The notes beneath the pieces are model-generated. The model did no database searches. It saw only the letters and a program-made list of their open reading frames with translations, and was not told the origin of the DNA. Both the position numbers and the translations under genes were made by a program. This document shows positions 1 to 11,473 of a DNA stretch of 64,000 nt, in pieces. The first letter of the stretch is position 1. Every line of letters starts with the position of its first letter. This DNA is from Medicago truncatula (taxonomy: Eukaryota; Streptophyta; Magnoliopsida; Fabales; Fabaceae): positions 4,164,001 to 4,228,000 of the forward strand of contig NC_053046.1 in assembly GCF_003473485.1 (NCBI RefSeq). Direction: 5' to 3'.

Positions 1-3000
1 AACAAAGAATCAAATAGTAAATCATTAAATATCAAGCTACTTTAAAAAAATACACATTCACATTATCCAGGTTCCCTCTGCCTTGTTTTGTCCCTTGTTG
101 CATAAATTAATTCAACTAATAGTTCTCGAATCCCTCTCTCTTGTCTTCACTCAAATATTATACACATAGAACAAGCCATTAATCTGACAAATGCATGTTA
201 TATAGAGTTTTCAACCCTCGGGTTTTATATGGCTTATAAAAAATAACATGTACGCGCCTGACTTGTCTTCTAGCTATGTCTAGTGTCCTCTGTCCAGGAT
301 TACAGGAATAAATTAAGGGATTGAATTTGTCATTTGTCAAATAATCAGAAAAATTAAATCTAAATTTTTACAAGCTGTAAAACATTATTATACTTAAGGG
401 AATAGTAAATTGTATTGTTTTTTTTTTAACCATTCAGTTTTTTGGAGAAAGGGTTTCGATCAAAAGATAAGTAAAATCAAGTGAGAATCAAACTCGGATT
501 CTAGTTTAAAAATGTATTAGCATATTTAAATTTCAATATTGATTGTAAAATTATTCATAAAGTTTTTTTTTGAGAGAAAAAATTATTCATAAAGTTTGAT
601 GGGTTAAAAATTATGCAAATATTACATTGAGAATCTAGCATGAAAGAACCATGTTTCGTCACTAAGTTAAAGCACTTGTTCCATTATGTAATTATTCGTT
701 GTTCTGCACTTGCGTGAAATTTGTCATTAGCCACTCCGTTATGAATCAAACATCTTCTGTGTGTAACTGTTAAGACTAACTCTTCAAATCGGACGTCGAA
801 TTCAAACACAAAATCTATGGTTAAACTGAAAGAAACTTTGTACCATCTCATCCAAGTATTATTGAGTTGTGATTAAAGAAAAGGAAAACATGATGTTTTT
901 ATATATTTTTATTTGAATGATCAACACCGTGTATTGGAGTTATGTTTTGAACGTATGAATTAAAAATTGGTTTAATATTAAACAACAAATTACACGTTAA
1001 ACAAGACACACTATAATTTGTGTGCTACCAACCTCTGATAAAACAAAAAAGAATAATTAAAGTTTATTTGGTGCAATGATCGATGAATGTGAATGTAGAT
1101 TGAAGAAAAAGACAATATCATAAGTCAAAAAATGTGATAATTTGGGAGTGAATAAGTGGAAGAAGTGATACTTTAAGATGTGATCATGTGATATATATTC
1201 TGGGCTTTGACAGGCGCGTAATGCGTAGCTAGGAATTAGAATATTTTATTCATCATCCGCGGATATTTAGTCTACACTTTACACTATCCGATCAACAAAA
1301 AATGTAGTTTACACTACACACCCACCACGACGTTACTATTTTTTAAAGGAAAAAGAAACTAATGTATGTGTCTAGTTTTGACTTAAAACTATTGTTGAAG
1401 TTTCGAAAAAATCGTGGTACATGAGCATAGGACCGTGCCATGATTTTGAGTGTTCATGGGAGTTTGACATTGAAAAAGGTGGCACGATACAGAGGCAACT
1501 TGACACAATGTAGAGGATAAGTTCTAGTATTGTACTATTATCAACTTCAATGAGGCATGATGGGTTGCAACGTGGCACAATTTTTCGGGGTTTGAAGTAT
1601 TATTTAAGCACTCTTTAACCTATTTTTTGAGTGAGCTCGGTGAATCTCATGGAAACCAAATGAGAGAACATTTAGGGTATTTAGATACTAAAGTTTGAGG
1701 GTTTTGGGTGATGTTCAAAGTTTAAAGAAGTGAATCCTGGAGAACTAAAAGAGGGGGCTCTTGGGAGAGGGTAAGTGTCTTTTGGGGAGAGATTCATAGG
1801 GTTGGGAACACGTAAGTGGAGAGTCATTTGTGAGCAACTAGGGTGAATCTTGGGAAACCAAAAGAGAAGATCCTTAGGTAATTAAAGGCTAAGGGTTGGT
1901 TCTCTTTTGGGGGTTAGATTCAGAGTTGAGAAACAATTGTAAACACATTGGTTGAGTGAAATCAATGAATGTTTTGCTCATGAGAGGAGATTTGGAAAAT
2001 GGTAGAAATTAGGTTTGTTCTTGGAGAACTTGTTGAAGCTTTTTTTTTTTGTATAGTGGATTGGAGAGATCAATCTCTCCTCCAGAGTAGGTCATTGTTG
2101 GACCAAACTGGGTAAATATTTATTAGTGTTGTTATCTTTTCTATGTTCTCATTATCTTGTTTATTCTTTGGTTCGATTATGGTTTTGCTTTACACTTGGT
2201 TGTAGATTAGATCTAAACATGTTTTTGTTATTTTGTGGTTATTGGTTGTCATTGATACTTGCCCCATAAATCTAAATTATATTGATGTGAGATTTGGAGT
2301 TACCAAATTTACAATAGTATGATGATTACAACATTAAAATACTTTGAAATTTAAAAATTATTATTTACATATATTAGTAAAATTGGAAAGAGAATACAAA
2401 AAAATAAAATCCTTTTTTAGGACCAATGCACATTGTTTAGTCATCAGGGAGCATGGAAATGACATATACTGGGTTTAGAGCAACCATTTGAGTCACGAGG
2501 GGGATCATGGGATCACACGCATGAGTAAGGATCATCTCATTTTAAAAAGATATACATAAAAATAGATCGTGGGTTCTACCAACAAGTGAGTTTCACCGTT
2601 GTTAATTATTTTTAAATTTTATTGTGTCTTTATCTCTTTAAATAGAAGAAATGGAGAAGATTCATAATGAAAAGGATCCTAACTCTATGTATGTGGGTTA
2701 AGAGCAACTTACAAGTGATTTAGACACTACACAATATACATGTTATGTCGGTTAGGCCTGCCAAAAGCAATGAGTATCACAAGCTCATTCATGGAATCAT
2801 GGTGTTTGTGACGTTGTTTGGATCAATTTTGAAGCAAAAAATTAATCTAATCCAAAAATAAAAAATCACATGTGATTCAGATTGGATGACTATTTAGAAA
2901 AAAAAAACTACATGATCTGATCCAATGGTTTAACTTGAATATCCAAAATGCAGCTTATAATTTAATTTATTAATATTGCAATACAAAAAATAATATGTTT

Positions 3001-4160
3001 GATTTAAAATATAACATAAAATATATTAACAAATTAACATTACAAAATAAAATTTATTGATTACGTTTGAAACAAATAGTAAAAATTAAAATTAAAATAA
3101 ACTAATAAGTGCTATTTAAAAAAAAATAGAGTAAAGCAATATATAATACTAAAAAGACTATTATAATAACTTTTATTGTTTAGTTCAATTTGATTTGGTT
3201 TTGAAAAAATGATTCAAAATTCGATCTAAACTGAGCGGTTTTGAAAAAACAACATCCAAACACATACACACCTTTTTTTTTTTTTTTTTTTTTTTTTCAG
3301 TTTTTTTAAATCGATTTGTGATTTTATTTTAGATCGTTAACATCCCTAGCTGAAATTGTCAAGACTTGGTAGCTTGAGACCAATTCTCACTATCTCTGAC
3401 CTCGTTCCAAGTACAAACCAAGCTTTGTTTTCTCTTTCATGTGAAGTTTTAGTTAATGCTTACAAAGTTTGAAGAAATCTATGTTCTTTTGGGATCAATG
3501 TATTGTTTGTGGTTGATCGAATTCGTCCAAGGGGTGGTTTGGTGTCCTTGTGGAAACACTCTTTTGATTGTCACTTGATTAAGCATTCCTCAAATTTCAT
3601 TAATATGGAAGTCATGACTTAACATTAGTGGAGCTCATTTTTAAAATGATTGCATACATCCACATTTTGCTAATGTTGAGTTGATAAGTAGTTGATTCAT
3701 CTATAAAAACGTGAATTCAACTCTCTCTATGACACAAAAACTTTAATAATAAGTGATCTTTAAATACTTCTATTAGTGTTTGTTGGATATTGTCTATTAT
3801 AAAATTGGTGAGTCCTCAAAACCAAAATCAACTTTTGTATTAAAAAATACTGTTAAAAGTAAATTTGACATAATTTCTAATTAAATTTTGCGTACTTGCA
3901 TGATATCAATTTGTCTTTAAACAGAAATAATAGAAAGGAATTATTAATTAATTGAAATAAAATTTTGTTAAAAAAAAGAAAAAAATGAAGAAAAAATCAT
4001 TCAAGCATAAATCAGTCAAAGGAAAAAAGTATTCAGTATAAAGACTAAAAGACCAAAATTTAGCCGCGCATCCGGCGGCTGTTACATTCAGGAGGTCCAA
4101 ACCTATGGCAACAACATAAATGCTAAAGTAGATTTTGTCAAAAAAAAATGCTAAACTATA
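1..4160. other. gene-poor AT-rich intergenic DNA
   Basis: No reading frame here looks like a real gene: the open frames are short, low-complexity and have no recognisable domain. The stretch contains homopolymer runs, including a long T-run near 3272-3297, and scattered repeat-like text. The only structured part is the possible LTR remnant listed separately. I see no RNA gene. Confidence 0.7.
1370..2270. mobile_element. possible old LTR-retrotransposon remnant (copia-like LTR/leader)
   Basis: The text is slightly richer in G than its surroundings. Near 2060-2130 it has the look of an LTR-to-leader junction of plant Ty1/copia elements, with a pyrimidine-rich leader followed by repeated short T/G-rich phrases. 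No paired LTR, primer-binding site or coding remnant could be confirmed, so the boundaries are approximate and the family call is a weak inference from general appearance. It is broken and probably old. Confidence 0.3.
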
Positions 4161-4305
4161 CTCCTTCCGTTTCAAAATATAAGCAAAATTCACTTTTTAG
4201 GTTCATTCATTTAATGATGTATATGGTTCATAATATAGACCACATACATCATTAAATGAATGAACCTAAAAAATAAATTTTGCTTATATTTTAAAACGGA
4301 AGGAG
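4161..4305. mobile_element. Stowaway-like MITE hairpin
   Basis: The two ends are near-perfect inverted copies starting CTCCTTCCGTTT, so the whole 145-bp element can fold into one long hairpin around an AT-rich centre near 4235. Both sides carry TA (within TATA), the duplication used by Tc1/mariner-derived Stowaway elements. It has no coding capacity. The arm identity is high, which suggests a fairly recent insertion. Confidence 0.8.
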
Positions 4306-6302
4306 TATAGTTTAATTCTTCAAATGAATAGACCATATAATACAAATAATTAATTCTACAAAAAAAAAAACTTGTAATAATTAATTCTTATTTGACAAAA
4401 AAAGTTTAATTACAGTTTTTAATAGAAAGTTTAATCACAATTTTGATCCTCTTATTTTTATCATTTAGTGGATTTGATACTTCTATTTTAAAATCCGACG
4501 GTTTTAGTCATTTTAAAAATATTTGGTCTAACATTTGATGATATAAAATGTTTAAATGAAATTTTTAGAATTTTCTTAAATTTCCGTTGATTATGATCTT
4601 CTCCCATCATTATATCATATACCAAATCATAGATACATCTTGCGAGATCAAGGAATTGTTACACATATGATTTGGAGCTTGCTATTGAAATATGTAAAAA
4701 GAACCTATTAATTTGATATTTAATTTAAAATACTTTTTTATATATGAAAACAATATCAAATAAAGAAAGTATAGAGTATTTTATGGATTTGAATTGAGAA
4801 GGTCATGCGGAGCAGACAAACGTATAAATGTTCGTTCAATTCTCTGATGTTTTCGTTTGTTATCTGTGTTTTGGCCTCTGACGGCAATTGACTTGAACCA
4901 ATCTATTTATTGTTCTTTCAATGTTCAAACACTTTTTTACTCCTATGTTATGGGACCAGACCTAATCAGAAGCAGAAATGTCTAACATGTTGTGTAGTAG
5001 TTGAATGCTTTTCTTTTGAAGAGGTTGAATGCTTGAGCTCTTTGAAGATGAACTTGGGTTGAACGTCAAAGCACAATGACATGATCACAATGCTGGATAA
5101 AGTAACAGGATTTGACATCAATGTATTTCCAATAATTTACGTTAATATTATTGTTATTTTTAAATTGAACACTCTTATACGTATACGGGTTTTTGTTAGG
5201 TGTGTATCCACCTTTTAATTAATTATTTAATGTTATGTTATATTTTATATTTAATTATTTTAAAATAAGATTAAATTTTAAATTATTTTGCTTATAATGG
5301 AGTGTCCGTGTCCAATAAAACTTCTTTAGTATCAATTTTTTTTAGCTAAATGGTTCATTGAGTCGTTTAAATTTAATGTGCGAACAAGCTAGTCGTTTAA
5401 AAACTTATATGATTTTTTTAAAGAAAAATATTTCATCGACATTATAAATCAAGTAATTGATAAATTTTGTTTCAAACTAAGACAAAACAATACACTTATA
5501 AACCCTAATTTAAAAAACGAGGAATTTGAATTTACCAACTTAACAATAAACATCCACATAAGTATTTTTAATTGAGTTTGGTGGAAAGATGATAATGATG
5601 TATATAATTTATGATTTAAAGGAATAAATGCATAATTTTATTTATAAACATAAAAAATCAATTTAAAATTTATTAAAAAATTAAAAGACCAGAGTGCATT
5701 CGGCCCGATTTTTTAAAGGTTTTGCTAACTTGTGTCATGAAGGCACAAGTTAAACAATCCAAAAAGAGCAACTTTACATTGGAAAATATAATATGTTAAC
5801 TTTTAAGAAGTTGAATGCACAAGTTAGCATTTGCATTTTTTTAACTATTTTTAGTTTTGTAACTGTTAATATCAAATAAATACCATACTTTATCAAATAT
5901 TATCTTGTTTTTTATTTGAAAAAAAATTTGTGGGTAAGCTGGCAACATTTACATTGTCAAAAATAAAAAAGTTGACATTTACAATTGAGAACAATTTTAT
6001 TAGTGACATAATAAAGTTTCAAAGTCAAACAATATATAATTCCCACCAAATACGAGCAAACTGATCGAGGACAAATAAGTAATTTCAATTTAAAAGCGAG
6101 TGAAAACGTCACAATTAGCTGAAGAATTTTGATGGAATAAGACTTTTTTCCTTCGCACTTCCGAGTTCCCAACATAACTTGGCAAAATGGCAAACGCAAT
6201 AGCAATCAACAATTCACACTCAACCTATACAGAGACGCGGTCCATATTGAAGAGTATTTTACTACTTTTAGAAAATAAATAAATATATTTTCTTTCATTA
6301 AT
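4306..6302. other. intergenic DNA without supported genes
   Basis: Long AT-rich tract with no credible open frame on either strand. Some short direct repeats are visible (for example the phrase GGTTGAATGCTT twice near 5000-5035), but nothing with domain content. Confidence 0.7.
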
Positions 6303-6483
6303 AAATTTCTTTTGACTTATCCAGAAGTCCTAGCTCAACTGGCAAAATGCCGAAATTGTTAGGCCGGATGTCATGACCGGGGTTCGAACCCCGGTACCTC
6401 CACTTGTGTGTGTGAGTTTATAATGGCTTTGCCATTTCGTCTATCTACCAAAAAAAAAAAAAAAAAAAAATTTCTTTTGACTT
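6303..6483 (+). mobile_element. tRNA-derived SINE with target-site duplication
   Basis: The body (6319-6467) starts with a tRNA-like head. Its pol III A box resembles TAGCTCAACTGG near 6331 and its B box GGTTCGAACCCC lies near 6381. A short unique region follows, then a run of about 20 A. A perfect 16-bp direct repeat, AAATTTCTTTTGACTT, flanks it at 6303-6318 and 6468-6483. The pol III boxes, A-tail and long perfect duplication together identify a SINE inserted by LINE machinery, and the insertion looks young. Confidence 0.93.
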
Positions 6484-7440
6484 CTTATTAATTTTCATAT
6501 AATACTCTTATTTTGAATATACTAGTATTAATTCATTAACAAGTCGCATTTAATGCAATTCTTAAAATAAGAAGACAGCAAAAAAAATTCTCACCTGCTA
6601 TGACTAACACCCTCGGTGTATTCATACTTATGGGAGCGACATGGAATAATTCAGTTATTCACACTAGCTGTAAAATGAACGCAGTTTATTTTTTTATTTT
6701 TTATTGCACTTGGATTTTACCCCGCTTTGTTAGTTTTTTTTAAAGCCAAAAGAAAATATATATAAACACCACTAGACAATTTAGCACAAAATGTGTCAAA
6801 AATATTTAGACAAGATTAAAGTTTAATACAAGTTGTACAAAACCACAATGCAAAGAGACACAAAAAGGAAGAACAAGCTAAAAGATTATATCTAAACAAA
6901 CTAAAGGATTCAGCCTCCACATTTGATAGTCGAAATCGAAACTAAAGTTTAATACCCCGCTTTGTTATAACTTACTTTTCTATGACGCAACTAAATTATT
7001 TTGGCAAATAAAGTTAAAATGGTATCCTTTCAAATTGTTTTATATTGTTTAGGTTTCAATGAGATTTAACTTATTTTTCAACTACCACCAAAAAAACTTA
7101 TTTTTCAACTAAAGATTTAAATAATATTATTGCAAATAAAATAGTTTAAATAAAGATATAAATTTAAGAAAAAATACTAAAATATTACATCAAAACTAAA
7201 TACTTCTTTTTAGTATATGATTTGGATTTGATGACATTTTATATGAAATAGTAGGTTTAAACTAAATCATCTTATTATTTTTATTGTTTATTTGAGTATG
7301 TGTCGATCAATATGCAGAAATGACCCGTCTTTTAACAACTTTTAAACTTTTTTTTATTTTGACAAAAATGAGTTTTGAACTTAAAATTGACAAATCTTAA
7401 ACAAACCGCGGATTCCTCAGTAAGAGGTAAACTAGGAAAT
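6484..7440. other. intergenic region upstream of the lipase gene
   Basis: No gene is visible. The stretch is AT-rich with A and T runs. Its last 300 bases serve as the upstream region of the lipase gene that begins at 7624. Confidence 0.6.
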
Positions 7441-7448
7441 GTGGACCC

Positions 7449-7471
7449 CACGTGACAAGCACCTCTTTAAA
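7449..7471 (+). promoter_or_regulatory. G-box and TATA element of the lipase gene
   Basis: A perfect palindromic G-box CACGTG (7449-7454) lies directly upstream of a TATA-like TTTAAATA (7464-7471), about 155 bases before the chosen start codon. G-boxes bind bZIP and bHLH (including MYC-type) factors. A light- or jasmonate-linked response is plausible for this lipase family but is inferred. Confidence 0.55.
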
Positions 7472-7623
7472 TACCCTTCAAGAGGACTTGATCCATTCAA
7501 GAACAGCACAACTTGAAGAAAAAAAAATTAATACTACAACAACTACTTCAACCTCTCTTACAAGGACGCTGTCTTCACCTCCTCACAAAGTTTCTTCAAT
7601 TATTTTCTATCAAACAATTCATC

Positions 7624-9270
7624 ATGATGCAATTCAGTTCAAGTACCTTACCTGCTCATAATCTCCACAAATTTCAAGCACTAAGATGTCCTAGTTTTAG
7701 ATGCCACTCTTCTTCCATCAAACAACAACCTTCATCTTTTGCTTCTCTTCAAACCAATAACTCATCTAGGTCATCACATCTCTCAAATTTAGATAAGTTT
7801 CTTGATATCCAAAAAAAGCCTTTGGAATCATCATCAACCAACCAGTTTCAACAACCAATACAACCTATACAAAAAAGTGACAAAAAAGGTAAAAACTTTC
7901 TTGAAGGACTTAACCTAGCAAAACTATGGCCAGATATCAAAGCAGCTGAAGAAATCTCCCCTCGCCACCTGAAACGCTTACAGCGTCTTCTTTCCAAGAC
8001 GGCTGAGTATTCTCCAAGAAATATCATAGGGAGAAAGTGGAGGGAATATCATGGCAGCAATGACTGGAAGGGGATGTTGGATCCCTTGGATGACAACCTC
8101 CGGCGAGAGGTTGTTAGATATGGCGATTTGGTTCAAGCTGCTTATCAAGCTTTTCATGCTGATCCTGCCATGTCAACAACTGAAGCACCCCATCACCAAC
8201 AGGTGTCGTTGCCGGAGAGATCTTATAAAGTAACCAAGAGTCTGTATGCCACATCATCAATTGGATTACCTAAATGGGTTGATGAGGTGGCTCCAGATCT
8301 TGGTTGGATGACCCAGCGTTCTAGCTGGGTCGGATATGTTGCAGTTTGCGACGATAAAAGAGAGATTGCAAGAATGGGACGAAGAGATATTGTGATATCT
8401 CTTCGTGGAACTTCCACTTGTCTAGAATGGGCTGAAAATATGAGGGCCCAATTAGTCGATTTACCCGAGGATGCTCAGACACAGACTCAAACACAGACCC
8501 AATCAAAGCCCAAAGTTGAGTGTGGGTTCATGAGCTTGTACAAAACAAAAGGGGCTCATGTGCAAAGCCTATCCGAGTCCGTTGTTGAAGAAGTGCGACG
8601 CCTTATTGAACTTTACAAAGGCGAAGAATTAAGCATAACCGTTACGGGACATAGCCTTGGTGCGACACTAGCACTATTGGTGGCCGAGGAAATTAGCACG
8701 TGTGCACCAAACGTGCCACCCGTGGCTGTTTTTTCATTTGGCGGACCTCGTGTTGGTAACAGAGCCTTTGGAGAACATCTTGAAAAGAAAAACGTGAAAG
8801 TTCTTAGAATAGTGAACACACAAGATGTGATTACAAGGGTGCCAGGAATATTTTTAAGCGAGGAGCTTGAAGAAAAAATTAAGAACTCTAAGGTTGTTAG
8901 TGGAGTTGTTGATATGTTGGAAGAGAACACTCCTTTGGGATATTCACATGTTGGAACTGAATTACGTGTTAATACTAAGATGTCACCATACTTGAAGCCC
9001 GATGCTGACATAGCTTGTTGTCATGATCTAGAGGCTTATTTACATTTAGTGGATGGGTATATGGCATCTAATTGTCCATTTAGAGCTAATGCTAAGAGAA
9101 GTTTAGCTAGATTAATGCAAGATCAAAGTGCTAATGTAAAAAAGTTGTATACTAGTAAGGCTAAAGGCTTGTCTGTTAATCTTAATAGACAAGGATCTAA
9201 CTTGTCTAATCTTAGTAGACAGGGATCCATGTCTATGGCTGCTTGTTGTCCTAGTCCATCATCTTCATGA
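7624..9270 (+). CDS. phospholipase A1-Igamma, chloroplastic (DAD1-like lipase)
   Basis: Intronless gene of 548 residues for a plastid lipid acyl hydrolase that releases sn-1 fatty acids from glycerolipids. The first in-frame ATG pair is at 7624/7627; upstream in-frame sequence has no ATG. The N-terminus is rich in Ser, Gln and Asn and low in acidic residues, like a plastid transit peptide. The alpha/beta-hydrolase core follows, with the nucleophile elbow GHSLGAT (Ser344), a likely catalytic Asp401 in [11 protein letters not shown], and a likely catalytic His467 in [15 protein letters not shown]. Length, lack of introns and motif order match the PLA1-Igamma subgroup of the DAD1-like class I family. 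Members act in membrane lipid turnover and some in wound/jasmonate signalling. The Thr-Gln repeat near residues 292-300 and the Ser-rich tail are probably flexible. Confidence 0.93.
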   Translation: MMQFSSSTLPAHNLHKFQALRCPSFRCHSSSIKQQPSSFASLQTNNSSRSSHLSNLDKFLDIQKKPLESSSTNQFQQPIQPIQKSDKKGKNFLEGLNLAKLWPDIKAAEEISPRHLKRLQRLLSKTAEYSPRNIIGRKWREYHGSNDWKGMLDPLDDNLRREVVRYGDLVQAAYQAFHADPAMSTTEAPHHQQVSLPERSYKVTKSLYATSSIGLPKWVDEVAPDLGWMTQRSSWVGYVAVCDDKREIARMGRRDIVISLRGTSTCLEWAENMRAQLVDLPEDAQTQTQTQTQSKPKVECGFMSLYKTKGAHVQSLSESVVEEVRRLIELYKGEELSITVTGHSLGATLALLVAEEISTCAPNVPPVAVFSFGGPRVGNRAFGEHLEKKNVKVLRIVNTQDVITRVPGIFLSEELEEKIKNSKVVSGVVDMLEENTPLGYSHVGTELRVNTKMSPYLKPDADIACCHDLEAYLHLVDGYMASNCPFRANAKRSLARLMQDQSANVKKLYTSKAKGLSVNLNRQGSNLSNLSRQGSMSMAACCPSPSSS

Positions 9271-9629
9271 ATGAAAATCAAATTGAACATAAACATTTTT
9301 GCCTATATATCGTTTTTGTGTTTGTCTTTTATTTTTGATCAATTGATGCAAAAGGCAAAGTAACCAAAGACTAAAACAGTTTTCTTTATATGATCATAGT
9401 TGCTAATTAGATCCGAAAGGAAAACTTATTATGATCATACTTATGGACTTGGTTAAATGAATTTAGGAATGAACAAATTTAGATGTAGGAATCAAATTTA
9501 AATTTAAGTTGAAAATGTATCCACTCAAAAGGCTTGTGTAGCACATCAAAAGCTTCAGCTTTGATGGAGAAATTACACAAATCTATATCCTATTATGTGA
9601 CAAATAAAAAAAATATCTATAAGACAGAG

Positions 9630-9925
9630 CAAATTGGTGCTCTGCACTGCTGTGGAAGGTGAATCTGCAAGCTATTACTTCTTGGATGGCATCATTGGGA
9701 ACAAAGAGTATCTTTTGAGATGGATTCTAACAAGTGGTGGACAAATACAATATTTCGAGTATATGATTTGATTTTCAATAAATGTAGAACCTTACTCTAT
9801 ACACCCATACAAGGTTGCTTTGGGTAGGCGACAAGCAAATAACGATGCTCATTTTATTTCACGAGCATTTCCATCGGATGCTCTTTCCATTGTTTTTTAT
9901 TATGTTTCAATGTTTTCACTAATTG
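9630..9925 (+). pseudogene. RNase H-like (RVT_3) remnant
   Basis: Conceptual translation in shifting frames gives short pieces typical of the plant RNase H domain found at the end of non-LTR reverse transcriptases and in stand-alone RNase H-like proteins. They include FEMDSNKWW, a YDLIFNKCRTLLY-like stretch and a final region resembling VRRQAN-AHF. No single frame is open across it and no start codon fits. It sits in the 3' flank of the lipase gene and is best read as a decayed LINE or RNase H gene fragment. Confidence 0.5.
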
Positions 9926-10514
9926 TATCCTTAAAAATTGGATTTTCAAGTTTTTTGTATTGTTTATTTTAGTCTTTGTAAAATTGTTACTCTTTTTTCA
10001 TTAATTTTGAATAATGTTTTTTCATTGCTATGTATCTGTATAAGTAATTATAGTACTTTTTTGGTAGATGTGTATCTAACTATTTTAATCCATAAAAAAA
10101 TTAAATATTGTACATAAAGATGAATAGTATTTTATAGACTAAAAAAATAGCAATGATCAAAACGAGAACAATAATATAACATTATTGCTTTATTTAAAAA
10201 ACATTATTACTATGACAAAGTACAAAAACAAAATGACATAGACTAAAAACAAAATCTGTCAAAAAATTATTATTAAAAAACAAAAAATAGCATTTTTTTT
10301 TTATGCTCCCAAAAACTAGCATATTTATTTTTGGGAATAAAATCTTTTAATGATATTGTACCCAAAAAAAAAATCCCATGCTTGCATCAACACAACAGAT
10401 AATGTCGGCGGAACATAGAAAAAGTCCAAAGAAAAACACGAAATATCGAGAAAAGAAATATAATCACACAATTCACACATGACAAGAAAATAGAGAAACA
10501 AACAAACAAACAAC

Positions 10515-10780
10515 ATGGAGACAGAACAACAACACCTACTACCAGCATACGATCCTCTCTCCCACGTTGCAAAGAAGGAACTCTCTCATATCAGATCAGC
10601 CCAGAAAGCAGTTCATCTTATCCCTCTTCTTGTTCTTCTTTGTGCTATCATCCTCTGGTTCTTCTCTTCCCCTACTAAGGTTCTCTTCTGTTTTTTCAAT
10701 TTTCAGGTTTTGATTTGTTTGAAACTGCCATATTTGCTAACTGCTTTAATTTTTGCATATGTTATTTGCAGATTACATAA
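10515..10780 (+). CDS. small single-helix membrane protein
   Basis: Exon 1 (10515-10679) encodes 55 residues beginning METEQQHLLPAYDP. A polar, charged N-terminal part is followed by one hydrophobic helix (about residues 33-50, HLIPLLVLLCAIILWFF) and SSPTK. A GT donor directly after the Lys codon and an AG acceptor at 10770-10771 give a 92-base intron. The second exon then adds only Ile-Thr before a stop, so the mature protein is 57 residues. Without splicing the frame would run to 10799 (94 residues) with a second hydrophobic stretch. The composition looks like the small conserved plant tail-anchored or type II proteins of unknown role. I do not recognise it by name. Confidence 0.65.
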
Positions 10781-10799
10781 TTTGATAACGGATGCATAG

Positions 10800-11473
10800 T
10801 TTCAGCATAAGAGAAGAGGATTAGACAAGCTTCAAGTGTTATTTTGTGATTTGTTTTTCATTATATTAGATTGTTTGGATTGATCTAATTAATTATAAAC
10901 AAATATAGAAAGAAACAAAATTATATAGTGTTGTATTTGTATAAGACTGGATGGAATCTAGATAGATATTTGTGCATCAATAGATTGGTTTCTATGTTTC
11001 TTGTTTCAGAATCACTCTTCCATTTTTATTGTATTGTAACTTCATTGATTTTTGCTATATCATAATGAAGACTCATATTGCTAATGCATCTGTAAGACTG
11101 TAACTATCCTACAACTGTTCCGATGGGATTTGAACAAATTTATCATCACTGCTTCATAGCAACTAGGTTAAATCTCCCATGATAGGTAAAATCATAGTCA
11201 TTTTCGGCAAGCCAGTCAATAGGTTAAATAATGAGTAAAATGCCATATAATTATATAAGTACTAGCTGTACTTATCTACGTTCGGAAAATTTCAAGACTA
11301 GTTTATGTTTATATCGTATATTGAACACAGTATTTTTCTTTACATTCATTGAATAGAGTGTATATATTCAGGTATACATAGGGTGGGGAGAATAGTGAAA
11401 TGGATTGAGAAGAAATGAAATTCCCTAACTCTTGACATCACAACAATGTCTTTCATTGTGTCAGCCTTGATTT
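10800..11473. other. convergent intergenic spacer
   Basis: AT-rich spacer between the 3' ends of the small membrane-protein gene (plus) and the first monooxygenase gene (minus). From about 11350 it becomes alignable to 15079 onward, marking the left part of the tandem duplication. No gene seen. Confidence 0.6.

Noticed and set aside
6331-6403. tRNA gene
   Set aside because: A and B boxes are present but the acceptor stem does not pair and an A-tail with target duplication follows; it is a SINE.
7513-7623. Longer N-terminus for the lipase
   Set aside because: It would need a TTG start; the first ATG in frame is at 7624 and directly precedes a transit-peptide-like sequence.
8613-9011. Minus-strand open frame of 132 codons
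   Set aside because: Antisense to the lipase gene; no domain and composition follows the sense codons.
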